Shown here: piece by piece, positions 17,995 to 27,797 of the stretch | How positions within the stretch are numbered: position 1 is the first letter of the stretch | Layout: every line of letters starts with the position of its first letter | Assembly: GCA_963773665.1 (NCBI GenBank) | Contig: CAVZBZ010000001.1 | Span: forward strand, 1,302,001-1,366,000 | Source: DATJLY01 sp963773665 | GTDB taxonomy: Bacteria > Pseudomonadota > Alphaproteobacteria > ATCC43930 > CGMCC-115725 | Reading direction: 5' to 3' | DNA: 64,000 nucleotides | Notes under the pieces: generated by a model | The model's database searches: none | The model's input: the letters and a program-made list of their open reading frames with translations, nothing else | Told to the model about the DNA's origin: nothing | Program-made: the position numbers and the translations under genes

Positions 17995-20900
17995 ATGGCG
18001 CATATTCTCGATCTTCTCGCCGAGCGCGTCCTGCTGTGCGACGGCGCCATGGGCACCGAGGTGCAGGCGCGCGCGCTCGACATCGAGCGCGATTTCCGCG
18101 GCTGCGAGAATTTCACCGACGTGCTGTGCCTCACCCGGCCGGAATTGGTGCGCGACATCCATTTGGGCCACCTTCGCGCCGGCGCCGACGCGATCGAGAC
18201 CAACAGTTTCGGCGGCTCGCCCATCACGCTCGGCGAGGCCGGGCTCGGCGACGAGGCATTGACGCTCAATCGCCGCGCCGCCGAGATCGCGCGCGAGGCG
18301 GTGGCGGAAGTGGCGAAGGACGGACGGCCGCGCTTCGTTTTGGGCGCGGTCGGGCCGGGCACGCGGCTGCCGACCTTGGGCCATATCGAGTACGCGCCGC
18401 TCGAGGAGGCGTTTGCGCTGCAATGCCGCGGTCTCGTCGAGGGCGGCGCCGATGCCATCCTGATCGAGACCTGCCAGGACCCGCTGCAGATCAAGGCGGC
18501 GGTCAACGGCGCCAAGCGCGCGCGCGCGGGGCGCGACGTCCCGATCTTCGTCCAGGTCACGGTCGAGACGACCGGCACGCTGCTGGTGGGCGCCGACATC
18601 GCCGCGGCGGCGACGGTGGTGGACGCGCTCGACGTGCCGCTCATCGGCATCAATTGCGCGACCGGCCCCAAGGAAATGACCGAGCATGTGCGCTGGCTGT
18701 CCGAGAACTGGCCGCGGCTTCTGTCGGTGCAGCCCAACGCCGGATTGCCGGAGCTGCACGAGGGGCACGCGCACTACCCGCTTTCGCCCGAGGAAATGGC
18801 CCAGTGGCAGGAGCGCTTCGTCGGCGAGTTCGGCGTCAATCTGATCGGCGGCTGCTGCGGCTCGACCGTGCAGCACATCGCGGCGCTCGACCTGATGCTG
18901 CGGCGCTTGGCCTCCGGCGGCGACCGGCCGCGGCCCAAGGCGCGCAAGAGCGTGTGGGTTCCTGGCATCGCCTCGCTCTTCGGGCACGTGCCGCTGCGCC
19001 AGGAGAACGCCTATCTCTCGATCGGCGAGCGCTGCAACGCCAACGGCTCGAAGCGCTTCCGCCAGATGCAGGAAAAGGGCGACTGGGACGGCGTCGTCGG
19101 CATGGCAAAGGAGCAGGCGGGCGAGGGCTCGCACGCATTGGACCTTTGCACCGCCTTCGTCGGCCGCAACGAAAGCGCCGACATGAGCGAGGCGATGAAG
19201 CGCCTCAGGGGCTCGATCGCGGCGCCGCTCGTCATCGATTCGACCGAGCTCAACGTCCTTGCCGCTTCGCTCGAGCTCTATGGCGGCAAGCCGGTCATCA
19301 ACTCGATCCATTTCGAGGACGGCGAGGAAAGCGCGGGCAAGCGTCTCGAGCTCGCGCGCCGCTTCGGCGCGGCCGTGATCGCGCTCACGATCGACGAGCA
19401 GGGCATGGCGAAGGAGGCGGGCCAAAAACTCGCGCTCGCGCGGCGGCTGCACGATTTCGCGTGCGGCAAGTACGGGCTGCCTCCGTCCGATCTGCTGATC
19501 GATCCGCTGACCTTCACGATCTGCACCGGCAACGACGACGACCGCAAGCTCGGCCTCGAGACGCTCGACGGCATCGAGGCGATCGCGAAGGATTTGCCGC
19601 ACTGCCAGATCATCCTCGGCCTCAGCAACATCTCGTTCGGGCTTTCGCCCGCGGCGCGCGCGGTGCTGAATTCGGTCTATCTCGATCACGCCATAAGGCG
19701 CGGCATGACCGGCGCCATCCTGCATGTCTCGAAGATCGTGCCGCTCCATCAGATTCCGGAGCGCGAGGTCAAGGCGGCCGAGGATCTGATCTTCGACCGG
19801 CGCCGGCCGGGCTTCGATCCGCTCGAGGCCTATATCGCCCTCTTCGGCGACCGCAAGGAGACGAAGGGCGCCGGCAGGAAGCGCGCCGATTCGGTCGAGG
19901 AGCGCCTGAAGCAGCGCATCGTCGACGGCGAGCGGCCAGGCCTCGAGGACGATTTGACGCTCGCGCTCGAGACCTACGAGCCGCTGCACATCATCAACAC
20001 CTTCCTGCTCGACGGCATGAAGGTGGTGGGCGAGCTGTTCGGCGCCGGCAAGATGCAGCTTCCCTTCGTGCTGCGCTCGGCCGAGGTGATGAAGGCGGCA
20101 GCCTCGTTTCTCGAGCCCTACATGGAAAAAACCGAGGGGCCGAAGCGCGGCAAGATCGTGCTCGCGACTGTGAAGGGCGACGTGCACGACATCGGCAAGA
20201 ACCTCGTCGACATCATCCTCACCAACAACGGCTACGAGGTCGTCAATCTCGGCATCAAGCAGCCGCTCGCCAACATTCTGGAGGCCGCGCAAAAGCACGC
20301 GGCCGACGCCATCGGCATGTCCGGCCTGCTCGTCAAATCGGCCGCCGTGATGCGCGAGAATCTGGCCGAGATGGCGCGCCAGGGAATCACGGTGCCGGTG
20401 CTGTTGGGCGGCGCCGCGCTGACACGGCGCTATGTCGAGGAGGATTGCGCCGATGCCTATGGCAAGGGCGCGGTCGCCTATGCGCGCGATGCGTTCGACG
20501 GCTTGGCGCTCATGGACCAGGTTGCGAGCAAGTCGTTCGCCGAGAACGCGCACGCGGCGCAGATGGCGCGCAAGGCGAAGCCGCAGAACCGCGCGCGCAA
20601 GCTCGGCCGCGCCTGCGATGCGGCGCCGCTGCGGCCCATCGACATCGAGGAATCGCGCTTGCGGCGCGCCGAGCTGTCGCGCGGCCTTGCCGTGCCGGCG
20701 CCGCCCTTCTGGGGCACGCGCGTCATCGACGACGTGCCGGTGCGGGCGCTCCTGCCCTATCTCAACGAGCGCATGCTCTATCAATTCCACTGGGGCTATC
20801 GCAAGGACGGGCGCTCGCTCGCCGAGTACAAGGTCTGGGCGAGGAAGGAGCTGCGGCCCATTCTCGACGATCTGCTCGACCGCGCGATAGCAGAGGACAT

Positions 20901-21480
20901 TCTCCGGCCGCAGGCGGTCTATGGCTTTTTCCCGTGCGCCGCCGAGGGCAACGACGTGATCCTCTTTGGCGAGGACGGCCGAAAACTCGCGCGCTTCGGC
21001 CTTCCGCGCCAGGCGAAGGAAGGCGGCCTGTGCATCGCCGATTTCTTCCGCGACGTGAGCGACAACACGCGCGACGTGATCGGCATCCAGGCGGTGACGA
21101 TCGGCCAGAACGCCTCGGACACGGCGCGGCGCTGGTTCGCGCAAGACCGCTACCAGGACTATCTCTATCTGCACGGGCTCGGCGTCGAGATGGCGGAGGC
21201 GCTGGCCGAGCTGATCCACGCGCGCATCCGCGCCGAATTGGGCTTCGCCGATGAAGGCGGACCGGACGAGGAGGCGATCGCGCGCCAGGACTATCGCGGC
21301 AGCCGCTATTCCTTCGGCTATCCCGCCTGCCCCAACCTCGCCGACCAGCGCCCGCTTCTCGAGCTGCTCGGCGCCGAGCGCATCGGGCTTGCGATCAGCG
21401 ACGAAGATCAGCTCGAGCCCGAGCAATCGACCTCCGCCATCGTCGTCATCCACCCGCAGGCAAAGTATTTCTCGGTGTAG
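17995..21480 (+). CDS. metH: cobalamin-dependent methionine synthase
   Basis: 1161 residues with all four modules. The homocysteine-binding barrel has zinc cysteines in NCATGP and GGCCGST. The methyl-THF-binding barrel contains IGERCNANGSKRF. The cobalamin module has the base-off histidine motif GDVHDIGKN. The C-terminal SAM-binding reactivation domain ends YPACPNLADQRPLLELL. It is therefore the single-chain self-reactivating form. It lies in the arsR-metF-metH operon and overlaps the convergent symporter gene by 35 bp. Confidence 0.96.
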   Translation: MAHILDLLAERVLLCDGAMGTEVQARALDIERDFRGCENFTDVLCLTRPELVRDIHLGHLRAGADAIETNSFGGSPITLGEAGLGDEALTLNRRAAEIAREAVAEVAKDGRPRFVLGAVGPGTRLPTLGHIEYAPLEEAFALQCRGLVEGGADAILIETCQDPLQIKAAVNGAKRARAGRDVPIFVQVTVETTGTLLVGADIAAAATVVDALDVPLIGINCATGPKEMTEHVRWLSENWPRLLSVQPNAGLPELHEGHAHYPLSPEEMAQWQERFVGEFGVNLIGGCCGSTVQHIAALDLMLRRLASGGDRPRPKARKSVWVPGIASLFGHVPLRQENAYLSIGERCNANGSKRFRQMQEKGDWDGVVGMAKEQAGEGSHALDLCTAFVGRNESADMSEAMKRLRGSIAAPLVIDSTELNVLAASLELYGGKPVINSIHFEDGEESAGKRLELARRFGAAVIALTIDEQGMAKEAGQKLALARRLHDFACGKYGLPPSDLLIDPLTFTICTGNDDDRKLGLETLDGIEAIAKDLPHCQIILGLSNISFGLSPAARAVLNSVYLDHAIRRGMTGAILHVSKIVPLHQIPEREVKAAEDLIFDRRRPGFDPLEAYIALFGDRKETKGAGRKRADSVEERLKQRIVDGERPGLEDDLTLALETYEPLHIINTFLLDGMKVVGELFGAGKMQLPFVLRSAEVMKAAASFLEPYMEKTEGPKRGKIVLATVKGDVHDIGKNLVDIILTNNGYEVVNLGIKQPLANILEAAQKHAADAIGMSGLLVKSAAVMRENLAEMARQGITVPVLLGGAALTRRYVEEDCADAYGKGAVAYARDAFDGLALMDQVASKSFAENAHAAQMARKAKPQNRARKLGRACDAAPLRPIDIEESRLRRAELSRGLAVPAPPFWGTRVIDDVPVRALLPYLNERMLYQFHWGYRKDGRSLAEYKVWARKELRPILDDLLDRAIAEDILRPQAVYGFFPCAAEGNDVILFGEDGRKLARFGLPRQAKEGGLCIADFFRDVSDNTRDVIGIQAVTIGQNASDTARRWFAQDRYQDYLYLHGLGVEMAEALAELIHARIRAELGFADEGGPDEEAIARQDYRGSRYSFGYPACPNLADQRPLLELLGAERIGLAISDEDQLEPEQSTSAIVVIHPQAKYFSV

Positions 21481-22399
21481 CGGCAAGCCGCCGGTAGAGC
21501 GGCTTCAGCAGCGCCGGCAGCACGAAGATCGGCAGCTGCACGGTGGCGAAGAACAGCAGCAGCTCGGACGCCTGGTGCGGCGGCAAGGTCGCCCACACGA
21601 TCGCGAGATTGTGGCTGCCGCCGATGAGGCCGGCCGTGAGCGCGGCGCGGCGCTCGAGGCGGAAGAACACGAGAAAGCTCACGCCTTGCAGGAGGACGCT
21701 CGTAGCCGTGGCCGAGGCGGCATAGAGCAGCACCTGCGCCGGATCGGCGGCGAGCGTCCCCGTCATGCCGTCCATCACCGCGACGCAGAAGAGCAGCAGC
21801 AGCACCACATTGAGGCCCGAGACGGCGTCGCGGTTTCGCGCGATGCGCTCTGCGCCGAGGAAGGCACGCGCGATGCCCGCAAGCGCTGCCGCGCTCAGCA
21901 CGAAGAGCGCGAGGTTGAGCGTGAGGTGCAGGATCGAAATGTCGAGCGGCAGGCCGATGAGGCCGAGAACGAGCGGCGGCAGCGTGAGCGGCGTGAGGAA
22001 CGTGCCCAATGCCCAGACCAACAGCGCCAGCGCCGGATCGAGACCCAGAAGGGCGGCGATCGCCGGCACCGAGATGAGCGGCGGCGACGCCGCCCACAGC
22101 ACCAGCGCATCGGCGAGCGGCGGCGGCGCCGGCAGGAAGCGCAGCGCCAATGAAGTCGCCACCGGCGCGCCGAGCATGGTCCAAGCGATGACGAGTGCCA
22201 GCCGCAGCGGCCGCCGCAGATGCGCCGCGAGCGCGCGCCAATCGACGCCGAGCATGGTGGACGCGGTCAGCAGGAACACGAAAGTGCCGAGCAACGGCCG
22301 CAGCAGCGCCGCGAGCGGCGGCACGGCTAGGCCTACGAAAAATCCCGCGGCGAGCAGCACCGTGCCGCGCCGGCCGCAGAAGGCGAGCAGGTCCTTCAA
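21446..22399 (-). CDS. bile acid:sodium symporter / arsenical-resistance-3-type membrane protein
   Basis: About 317 residues with nine or ten hydrophobic spans (for example RRGTVLLAAGFFVGLAVPPL and ASTMLGVDWRALAAH), the layout of the BASS superfamily. The start is taken as TTG 22399 because it overlaps the stop of the upstream dehydrogenase gene (TTGA); a more internal start is possible. The substrate is unknown. No arsenic genes are nearby. Confidence 0.7.
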   Translation of the reverse strand: MKDLLAFCGRRGTVLLAAGFFVGLAVPPLAALLRPLLGTFVFLLTASTMLGVDWRALAAHLRRPLRLALVIAWTMLGAPVATSLALRFLPAPPPLADALVLWAASPPLISVPAIAALLGLDPALALLVWALGTFLTPLTLPPLVLGLIGLPLDISILHLTLNLALFVLSAAALAGIARAFLGAERIARNRDAVSGLNVVLLLLFCVAVMDGMTGTLAADPAQVLLYAASATATSVLLQGVSFLVFFRLERRAALTAGLIGGSHNLAIVWATLPPHQASELLLFFATVQLPIFVLPALLKPLYRRLAATPRNTLPAGG

Positions 22400-23406
22400 A
22401 ACGAAATACAGATTTTGCCGAAATGGCGGCCCGCCTCGATTGCCGCCACCGCCGCGCCTGCCTCCTCGAAGCGATAGAGGCGGCCGTCGAGCGCCGGCTT
22501 GATGCGGTGCCGCTCGATCGCGCGGACCATCGCCGCGAACGCGTCGCGGGGGCCGAGCGTGATGCCATCGAGGCGCAGGCTTTGCGTCACGACGCGGCCC
22601 AACTCCAGTTCCGCCTGCGCCCCCGCGAGCACGCCGATGAGCGCCACCATGCCGCCGATCCGCACCGCGCGCAGCGACTGCGCCAACGTGCCGGCGCCAC
22701 CCACCTCGACGACGAGATCGGCGCCCTCGGGCGCGATGCGGCGCACGGCGCGGCTCCAGTCCGGCTCGGCGCGATAATCGATCACGTGATCGGCGCCCAT
22801 CTGGTCGGCGCGCGCGCGTTTTTCGGGGCTGCCGCTGGTGAGGATGGTGGTGGCGCCAAAAGCCCGCGCGAACTGCAGCGCGAAGAGCGACACCCCGCCC
22901 GTCCCCTGCGTCACCATCACGTCGCCGGGCTTGAGGCGCGCCGCCGTCAACGCGCTCCACGCCGTCACCGCGGCGCACGGGAGCGCCGCCGCCTCTTCCG
23001 CGCTGTAGAAGGACGGCGCCTTGACGAGATCCTCCTCGCGCACCGCCATCAGCTCGCGCATGACGCCGTCGCGCGGGCCGCCCAACAGCGCCTCGCGATG
23101 CTCCTGCCGCAACGGGCCGGCGTGCCAGCCCGGCATGATGATCGGGCAGACGAGATCGCCCTCGGCAAAGCGCGTGGCCCCCGCGCCCAGCGCCACGACG
23201 CGCCCCGCCCCGTCCGAGAGCGGGATGAGCGGCAGGTTGCCGGACAGCCTGCCATAGCCGCGCTTCAGCACCACGGCGTCGCGGTAGTTGACGGACGCAG
23301 CCGCCATGCGCACCAGCACCTCGCCCGGACCCGGGACCGGATCGGGCCGCGCGCCCTCCTGCACGTGCTCGAGGCCCCAGCCGTCCCGCAGCTCCATCAC
23401 CCGCAT
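22396..23406 (-). CDS. zinc-type alcohol dehydrogenase-like NAD(P)-dependent oxidoreductase
   Basis: 336 residues of the medium-chain dehydrogenase family: ASVNYRDAVVLKRGYG, PLSDGAGRVVALG, the coenzyme loop VTQGTGGVSLFALQFA and TLGPRDAF near the end. Catalytic-zinc cysteines are lacking, as in the quinone-oxidoreductase-like branch. ATG 23406 is preferred over GTG 23418 because GGAGG lies six bases before it. Coupled to the downstream symporter gene. Confidence 0.8.
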   Translation of the reverse strand: MRVMELRDGWGLEHVQEGARPDPVPGPGEVLVRMAAASVNYRDAVVLKRGYGRLSGNLPLIPLSDGAGRVVALGAGATRFAEGDLVCPIIMPGWHAGPLRQEHREALLGGPRDGVMRELMAVREEDLVKAPSFYSAEEAAALPCAAVTAWSALTAARLKPGDVMVTQGTGGVSLFALQFARAFGATTILTSGSPEKRARADQMGADHVIDYRAEPDWSRAVRRIAPEGADLVVEVGGAGTLAQSLRAVRIGGMVALIGVLAGAQAELELGRVVTQSLRLDGITLGPRDAFAAMVRAIERHRIKPALDGRLYRFEEAGAAVAAIEAGRHFGKICISF

Positions 23407-23536
23407 GCCCACCTCCACACCGCTTCGTTATACCTTGCCCACAACTCTGCCCACGAGACTATTGAACCCGGCCCATCGGGAATGAGACTGTCGTGCCGCC
23501 GAGGAGAGGAACCATCATGCCGGGACGAGGGATAGA

Positions 23537-24055
23537 ATGAGCTTCACGTCGCGCCAATTCCGCGACGCCCTCGGGCTCTTCCCGACCGGCATCGCCATCG
23601 TCACCGCCGGGCTCGAGGACGGCAGCGTCGGCGGGCTCACCGTCAATTCCTTCACCTCGCTGTCGCTCGACCCGCCGCTCGTGCTTGTGGCGCTCGCCCG
23701 GACGATCTCGAGCCTACCGATCTTCGAGCGCGCGCCGCATTTCGCCGTGAGCCTGCTGCGCGAGGACCAGCGCCACGTCTCGGCCGCCTTTGCCAAGAGC
23801 GATCTCGCGAAATGGCACGGCGGCCACCACCGGATCGGCGAGCGCGCGCCGATCATCCATCCCAATCTCGCCGCCTTCGAATGCGAGGTCCATGCCCGCC
23901 ATGAGGGCGGCGACCACATCATTCTCGTCGGCCACGTGCTGTCGCTCGAGGCGAACGGCGGCGGCGCGACGCGGCCGCTCCTCTATTACCGCGGCCAGTA
24001 TTGCGAGCTTTCGGAGGAGGCCGAGTCGGCCCCGTTCCGGCTCGAAGGCTGGTAG
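23537..24055 (+). CDS. flavin reductase family protein
   Basis: 172 residues of the split-barrel FMN-binding fold: SRQFRDALGLFPTGIAIVTA, TVNSFTSLSLDPPLV, FAVSLLREDQ and the closing RPLLYYRGQYCEL. Such proteins reduce FMN with NAD(P)H for two-component monooxygenases such as the LLM enzyme type at 3501, but the genes are 19 kb apart. It stands alone. Confidence 0.85.
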   Translation: MSFTSRQFRDALGLFPTGIAIVTAGLEDGSVGGLTVNSFTSLSLDPPLVLVALARTISSLPIFERAPHFAVSLLREDQRHVSAAFAKSDLAKWHGGHHRIGERAPIIHPNLAAFECEVHARHEGGDHIILVGHVLSLEANGGGATRPLLYYRGQYCELSEEAESAPFRLEGW

Positions 24056-24082
24056 CAAGGACCGCTGTCGCGCCCGCGCAGC

Positions 24083-25324
24083 CTATGGCGCGCACGCGAC
24101 CGCGGGGCCGTTGATCGTGCAGGAGAGACGCACCGCGCCGCTGGCGTCGCGCAGCACGGCGCTCCAGCCATCTCCCTTGCGCTCGAGCGTGGTCACGCCG
24201 AACTGCTGCGCCGTCCTGCCATAGGCGATGGTCGTGCCGCCGATCTCGCGGCCGGTGACGTCCGAGCCGATCGCCTCGCTCAAAGAACTGCCGGCCGTGC
24301 CGAGGATGAGCTGCGGCGGGCGCCGGTCGGCGAAGCCGAGCGCCTCGAACAGATGGATGTGGCCCGACAGCACGAGCGCGATCCCGGACAAGTTGTTGCC
24401 GCTCGCCTGCTGCAGCGTCTCGTTGTCGTTGAGGAGGAGCGACAGGCCGATCGCGTTCGAGACCCGCACCACGCCCCAGACCGGCCGGTGCGTCAGGAAC
24501 CATGCGCCTGCCGGGGCGCGCATCAGGGCGAACTCGCGCCGGTAACGCTCGACACGGGCCGGCGACGGCGCAGTGTCGGACGCCGCGGCCGAATCGAACA
24601 GGACGAGCGCCAGCGACTTCGCATCGACGGTGTAAGGGTGGCTCAGGACGGGGCAGGATGCTTCGAGCGGCCGCGGATCGAGCAGGCGGAAGAATCCGGT
24701 GCCGCTGCGCGCGCATTCCTCGTGATTGCCGCGCACGATGACCCAGGGTGCGGCGGCAAGAAGGGGTGCCGCAGGCGCGAAGAAATCGGCATTCCACGCG
24801 GGCCACGCATCGCCCGAGGGCGAGCCGGCGCAGCCGCCATAGGCCGGCGGGCACGCGCTCTCGCGATAGAGGTAATCGCCGACATGGATGACGAGATCGG
24901 GATGGAGCCCGGCCGCGACGGCGCTGGTGCGCGCGAACGGCCATTTTGCCTCGTCGTTGCACGGCTGAAATTCGCCCGCCCGCGCATCGACGCGGCAGCC
25001 GCTGTCGCCGAACACGGCGATGCGGCGGGGCGCTGCGGCAAGGAGCGGCAGGTCGCGATCGCCGATCCGCGCGCGGCGCGCATCTCGCGGCACGAGCGCG
25101 TCGCAGACGAGCGGGAAGCGCGCGTCGGCGGCGGCGCGGACGCGCATCGCGGCACTCTTCCCGTCGATCTCGATCGCGGGGCACGATGCGCCGTCGACGA
25201 TGGCGCGCGCCACGGCGCCGTCAGGCCCGAGCACCGTGAAGGTGGCAAGAACGCCCGCCGCATCGGCCGGCCGAAAGAGACCGACGGCGAGCGCGACGGC
25301 GAGAAGGATTGGCGCGATCCGCAT
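24083..25324 (-). CDS. secreted metallophosphoesterase
   Basis: 413 residues with a signal peptide (MRIAPILLAVALAVGLFRPADA). The calcineurin-type motifs are in order: VFGDSGCR, HVGDYLYRE, VRGNHEE and LSGHIHLFE. A short N-terminal beta domain precedes the catalytic part. Probably a periplasmic purple-acid-phosphatase-like or phosphodiesterase activity; substrate not predictable. Confidence 0.8.
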   Translation of the reverse strand: MRIAPILLAVALAVGLFRPADAAGVLATFTVLGPDGAVARAIVDGASCPAIEIDGKSAAMRVRAAADARFPLVCDALVPRDARRARIGDRDLPLLAAAPRRIAVFGDSGCRVDARAGEFQPCNDEAKWPFARTSAVAAGLHPDLVIHVGDYLYRESACPPAYGGCAGSPSGDAWPAWNADFFAPAAPLLAAAPWVIVRGNHEECARSGTGFFRLLDPRPLEASCPVLSHPYTVDAKSLALVLFDSAAASDTAPSPARVERYRREFALMRAPAGAWFLTHRPVWGVVRVSNAIGLSLLLNDNETLQQASGNNLSGIALVLSGHIHLFEALGFADRRPPQLILGTAGSSLSEAIGSDVTGREIGGTTIAYGRTAQQFGVTTLERKGDGWSAVLRDASGAVRLSCTINGPAVACAP

Positions 25325-25334
25325 CCCATGACAC

Positions 25335-27197
25335 TTAGCGCGCCATTCGGGCGGGAGGAATGGTCACGTTTCCGTCATGGATGGGCGCCGCGCAGGGCGT
25401 GCCGCCGGTGCCGGCGCGCTGCTCGGCAGGCTTCTCCTTCAGCGCCAGGTTATGCGCGGTGTTGACGAGCGCGATGTGCGAGAAGGCCTGCGGAAAATTG
25501 CCGAGGAGGCGGCGCGTCTGCGGATCGTACTCCTCGGAAAGAAGGCCCACGTCGTTGGCAAGCCCGGCGATGCGCTCGAACATCGCCGCGGCCTCGGCGC
25601 GCCGGCCGAGCAGGATGTAATTGTCGGCGAGCCACAGGCTGCAGGCGATGAACACGCCCTCGCCCGCCGGCAGCCCATCGGGATTGCGCTCGGTGTCGTA
25701 GCGCATGACCATCCCGTCATAGAGAAGATGCTTCTCGACCGCGGCCACCGTGCCCCGCACGCGCGGATCGTCGGACGGCAGGAAGCCGACAAGCGGAATG
25801 AGCAGCAGGCTCGCGTCGAGATGATCGCTGCCGTAATACTGCGTGAAGGAGCCGAGCGTGGAATTGAAGCCGCTGCGCAGAACCTCGTCGTGGATCTCGC
25901 CGCGCAGCTTCTTCCAACGCTCGACCGGGCCTTCGAGGCCGCTGCGCTCGACCGCCTGGACGGCGCGGTCGAACGCGACCCACGCCATCACCTTCGAATA
26001 GGTGAACTGCCGGCGGCCATTGCGCACTTCCCAGATGCCTTCGTCGGGCTGGCGCCAGATCGTCTCGAGATGGTCGAGGAGGGCGCGCTGCAATGCCCAG
26101 TCGACCTCGTCGGGCGGCAGCAAGTCGGACATGCGGGCGATGTGGAGCGCGTCCATCACCTCGCCATAGACATCGAGCTGAAGCTGCTCGTGCGCGGCAT
26201 TGCCGACGCGTACCGGGCGCGAGCCTTCGTAGCCCTGGAGCCAGGTCAGCTCGAACTCGGAGAGCCGCCGCTCGCCGCGGATGCCATACATGATCTGCAT
26301 CTGCGACGCGCTGCCGGCGACGGCGCGCAGCAGCCAGTCGCGCCAGCTTGCGGCCTCCTCGTAATAGCCGCCATTCATCAGCGCGAGCAGCGTGAAGGTC
26401 GCGTCGCGCAGCCAGCAGTAGCGATAGTCCCAGTTGCGCACGCCGCCGAGCGCTTCGGGCAGCGACGTCGTGGGCGATGCTACGATCGCGCCCGTCGGGG
26501 CGTCGGTGAGCGCCTTCAAGGTGATGAGCGAGCGGCGCACGACAGGATTGTGGGACCCGACATCGGCGCAGCGCCCGGTCCAATCGAGCCAGAACGCTTC
26601 CGTGTCCTCGAGCGCCGCCAGCGGATCGATCGCCTTCGGCACCGGCTCATGCGAGGCGCCATAGGTCAGCACGAACGGCACGCGATCGCCCGCGGCGACG
26701 GTGAAGCGGCCGACCGTCTTCAGGTCTTCGCCGCGGAGATTCACCGGCGTGCGCAGCACCGTCATGTCGGGCCCGGCAATGGCCTTGCGCGTGCCGTCCT
26801 CGATCCGTCGCATCCAGGGCACGATGCTGCCGTAATCGAAGCGCAGGATCAGCTCGGTGTGCATCTCGACCTTGCCGCGCCGCCCCTCGACGATGCGCAC
26901 CACGTCGGACGCATTGCCGCGCGGCGGCATGAAATCGATGAGTGCCACGAGGCCTTCGGGCGTCTCGAACTCGGTCTCGAGGATGAGCGTGTCGGGGCGA
27001 TAGCGGCGGCGCACGCGCGCAGGCCCGCGCGGCGCGATGACCCAGCGGCCGTTTTCCTCCGTCCCGAGCAGCGCCGCAAAACATGCGCCGCTGTCGAAGC
27101 TCGGCCAGCACAGCCAGTCGATCGAGCCGTCGCGCGCGACGAGCGCCGCCGTCTGGCAATCGCCGATGAGCGCATAATCCTCGAGCGGCCGGCTCAT
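25335..27197 (-). CDS. glycoside hydrolase family 15 protein (glucoamylase/trehalase-like)
   Basis: 620 residues. The N-terminal beta domain starts RPLEDYALIGDCQTAALVAR, and the alpha/alpha-barrel has NWDYRYCWLRDATFTL, LQGYEGSRPVRVGNAA and the C-terminal LLGNFPQAFSHIALVN. This is the bacterial GH15 branch with trehalase or glucoamylase activity; no signal peptide, so intracellular. Its ATG overlaps the stop of a deleted glucose-dehydrogenase remnant, matching the common gdh-GH15 gene pair. Confidence 0.88.
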   Translation of the reverse strand: MSRPLEDYALIGDCQTAALVARDGSIDWLCWPSFDSGACFAALLGTEENGRWVIAPRGPARVRRRYRPDTLILETEFETPEGLVALIDFMPPRGNASDVVRIVEGRRGKVEMHTELILRFDYGSIVPWMRRIEDGTRKAIAGPDMTVLRTPVNLRGEDLKTVGRFTVAAGDRVPFVLTYGASHEPVPKAIDPLAALEDTEAFWLDWTGRCADVGSHNPVVRRSLITLKALTDAPTGAIVASPTTSLPEALGGVRNWDYRYCWLRDATFTLLALMNGGYYEEAASWRDWLLRAVAGSASQMQIMYGIRGERRLSEFELTWLQGYEGSRPVRVGNAAHEQLQLDVYGEVMDALHIARMSDLLPPDEVDWALQRALLDHLETIWRQPDEGIWEVRNGRRQFTYSKVMAWVAFDRAVQAVERSGLEGPVERWKKLRGEIHDEVLRSGFNSTLGSFTQYYGSDHLDASLLLIPLVGFLPSDDPRVRGTVAAVEKHLLYDGMVMRYDTERNPDGLPAGEGVFIACSLWLADNYILLGRRAEAAAMFERIAGLANDVGLLSEEYDPQTRRLLGNFPQAFSHIALVNTAHNLALKEKPAEQRAGTGGTPCAAPIHDGNVTIPPARMAR

Positions 27198-27319
27198 GAC
27201 GGCAGCCCGAGATCGAGCACGACCTTAACGTCATCGGGACGGCGCACGAGCAACGGCTCCGGCACTTCGGTTCCGGCGGCCGATACGGCCTTGCCCGGTA
27301 TGACAGTAAGTGCGCGCAT
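27194..27319 (-). pseudogene. remnant of a glucose 1-dehydrogenase gene with internal deletion
   Basis: A 41-codon frame begins MRALTVIPGKAVSAAGTEVP, the start of zinc-dependent glucose 1-dehydrogenases. It passes directly into RRPDDVKVVLDLGLPS, the typical end of the same family. About 300 central residues are missing and the joint is in frame. The stop overlaps the GH15 start (ATGA), so the remnant may be kept for translational coupling. Confidence 0.6.
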
Positions 27320-27509
27320 TTCTGCGGAAACGGCCCGGCGCGGCGTTCGTGCCAGTTGGCGCCATTACGCCGCATGCCATGCGCCCATCGCAGGCGCTGC
27401 GAAAAGCCGCCTTTTTGTTCAACTTACTGATTCAAAGATAAAATGCGGCCGAGCGGCTGGAATGACCTTGCGCCAGTGTGGTAGCCTTCGGTAGCACCAA
27501 GGAGCACTC

Positions 27510-27794
27510 GTGCCAGCCCCTTCGACCACCAGCCTCAAGCTCGACGCCGAGATCAAGAGCCGGTTGAAGCGGCTCGCCGATGCACGGCGCCGCTCGTCTC
27601 ATTGGCTCATGCGCGAGGCGATCGAGCAATATGTCGAACGCGAGGAGCGCCGCGAACGGCTCCGGCAGGACGCGCTTACCGCGTGGCGCGAGTATCAGGC
27701 AACCGGACGCCATGTCACGGCGGAAGAAGCCGACGCCTGGCTCGCCCGGCTCGAAGCGGGCGAGGACGCGGAACCGCCAGCCCCGCACGACTGA
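27510..27794 (+). CDS. ribbon-helix-helix antitoxin (ParD/CopG-like)
   Basis: 94 residues. The N-terminal RHH module is STTSLKLDAEIKSRLKRLAD followed by RSSHWLMREAIEQYVEREE; the acidic C-terminal half would wrap the toxin. GTG start with AAGGAG seven bases upstream. Three bases separate it from the ParE-like toxin gene. Two GGTAGC repeats just upstream may be part of an operator. Confidence 0.85.
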   Translation: MPAPSTTSLKLDAEIKSRLKRLADARRRSSHWLMREAIEQYVEREERRERLRQDALTAWREYQATGRHVTAEEADAWLARLEAGEDAEPPAPHD

Positions 27795-27797
27795 TCC

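Noticed and set aside
17701..21486. Open frame of over 1200 codons antisense to metH
   Set aside because: A by-product of GC-rich codon use opposite a clearly recognised gene; its translation has no domain-like composition. Similar antisense frames over many other genes were dismissed for the same reason.
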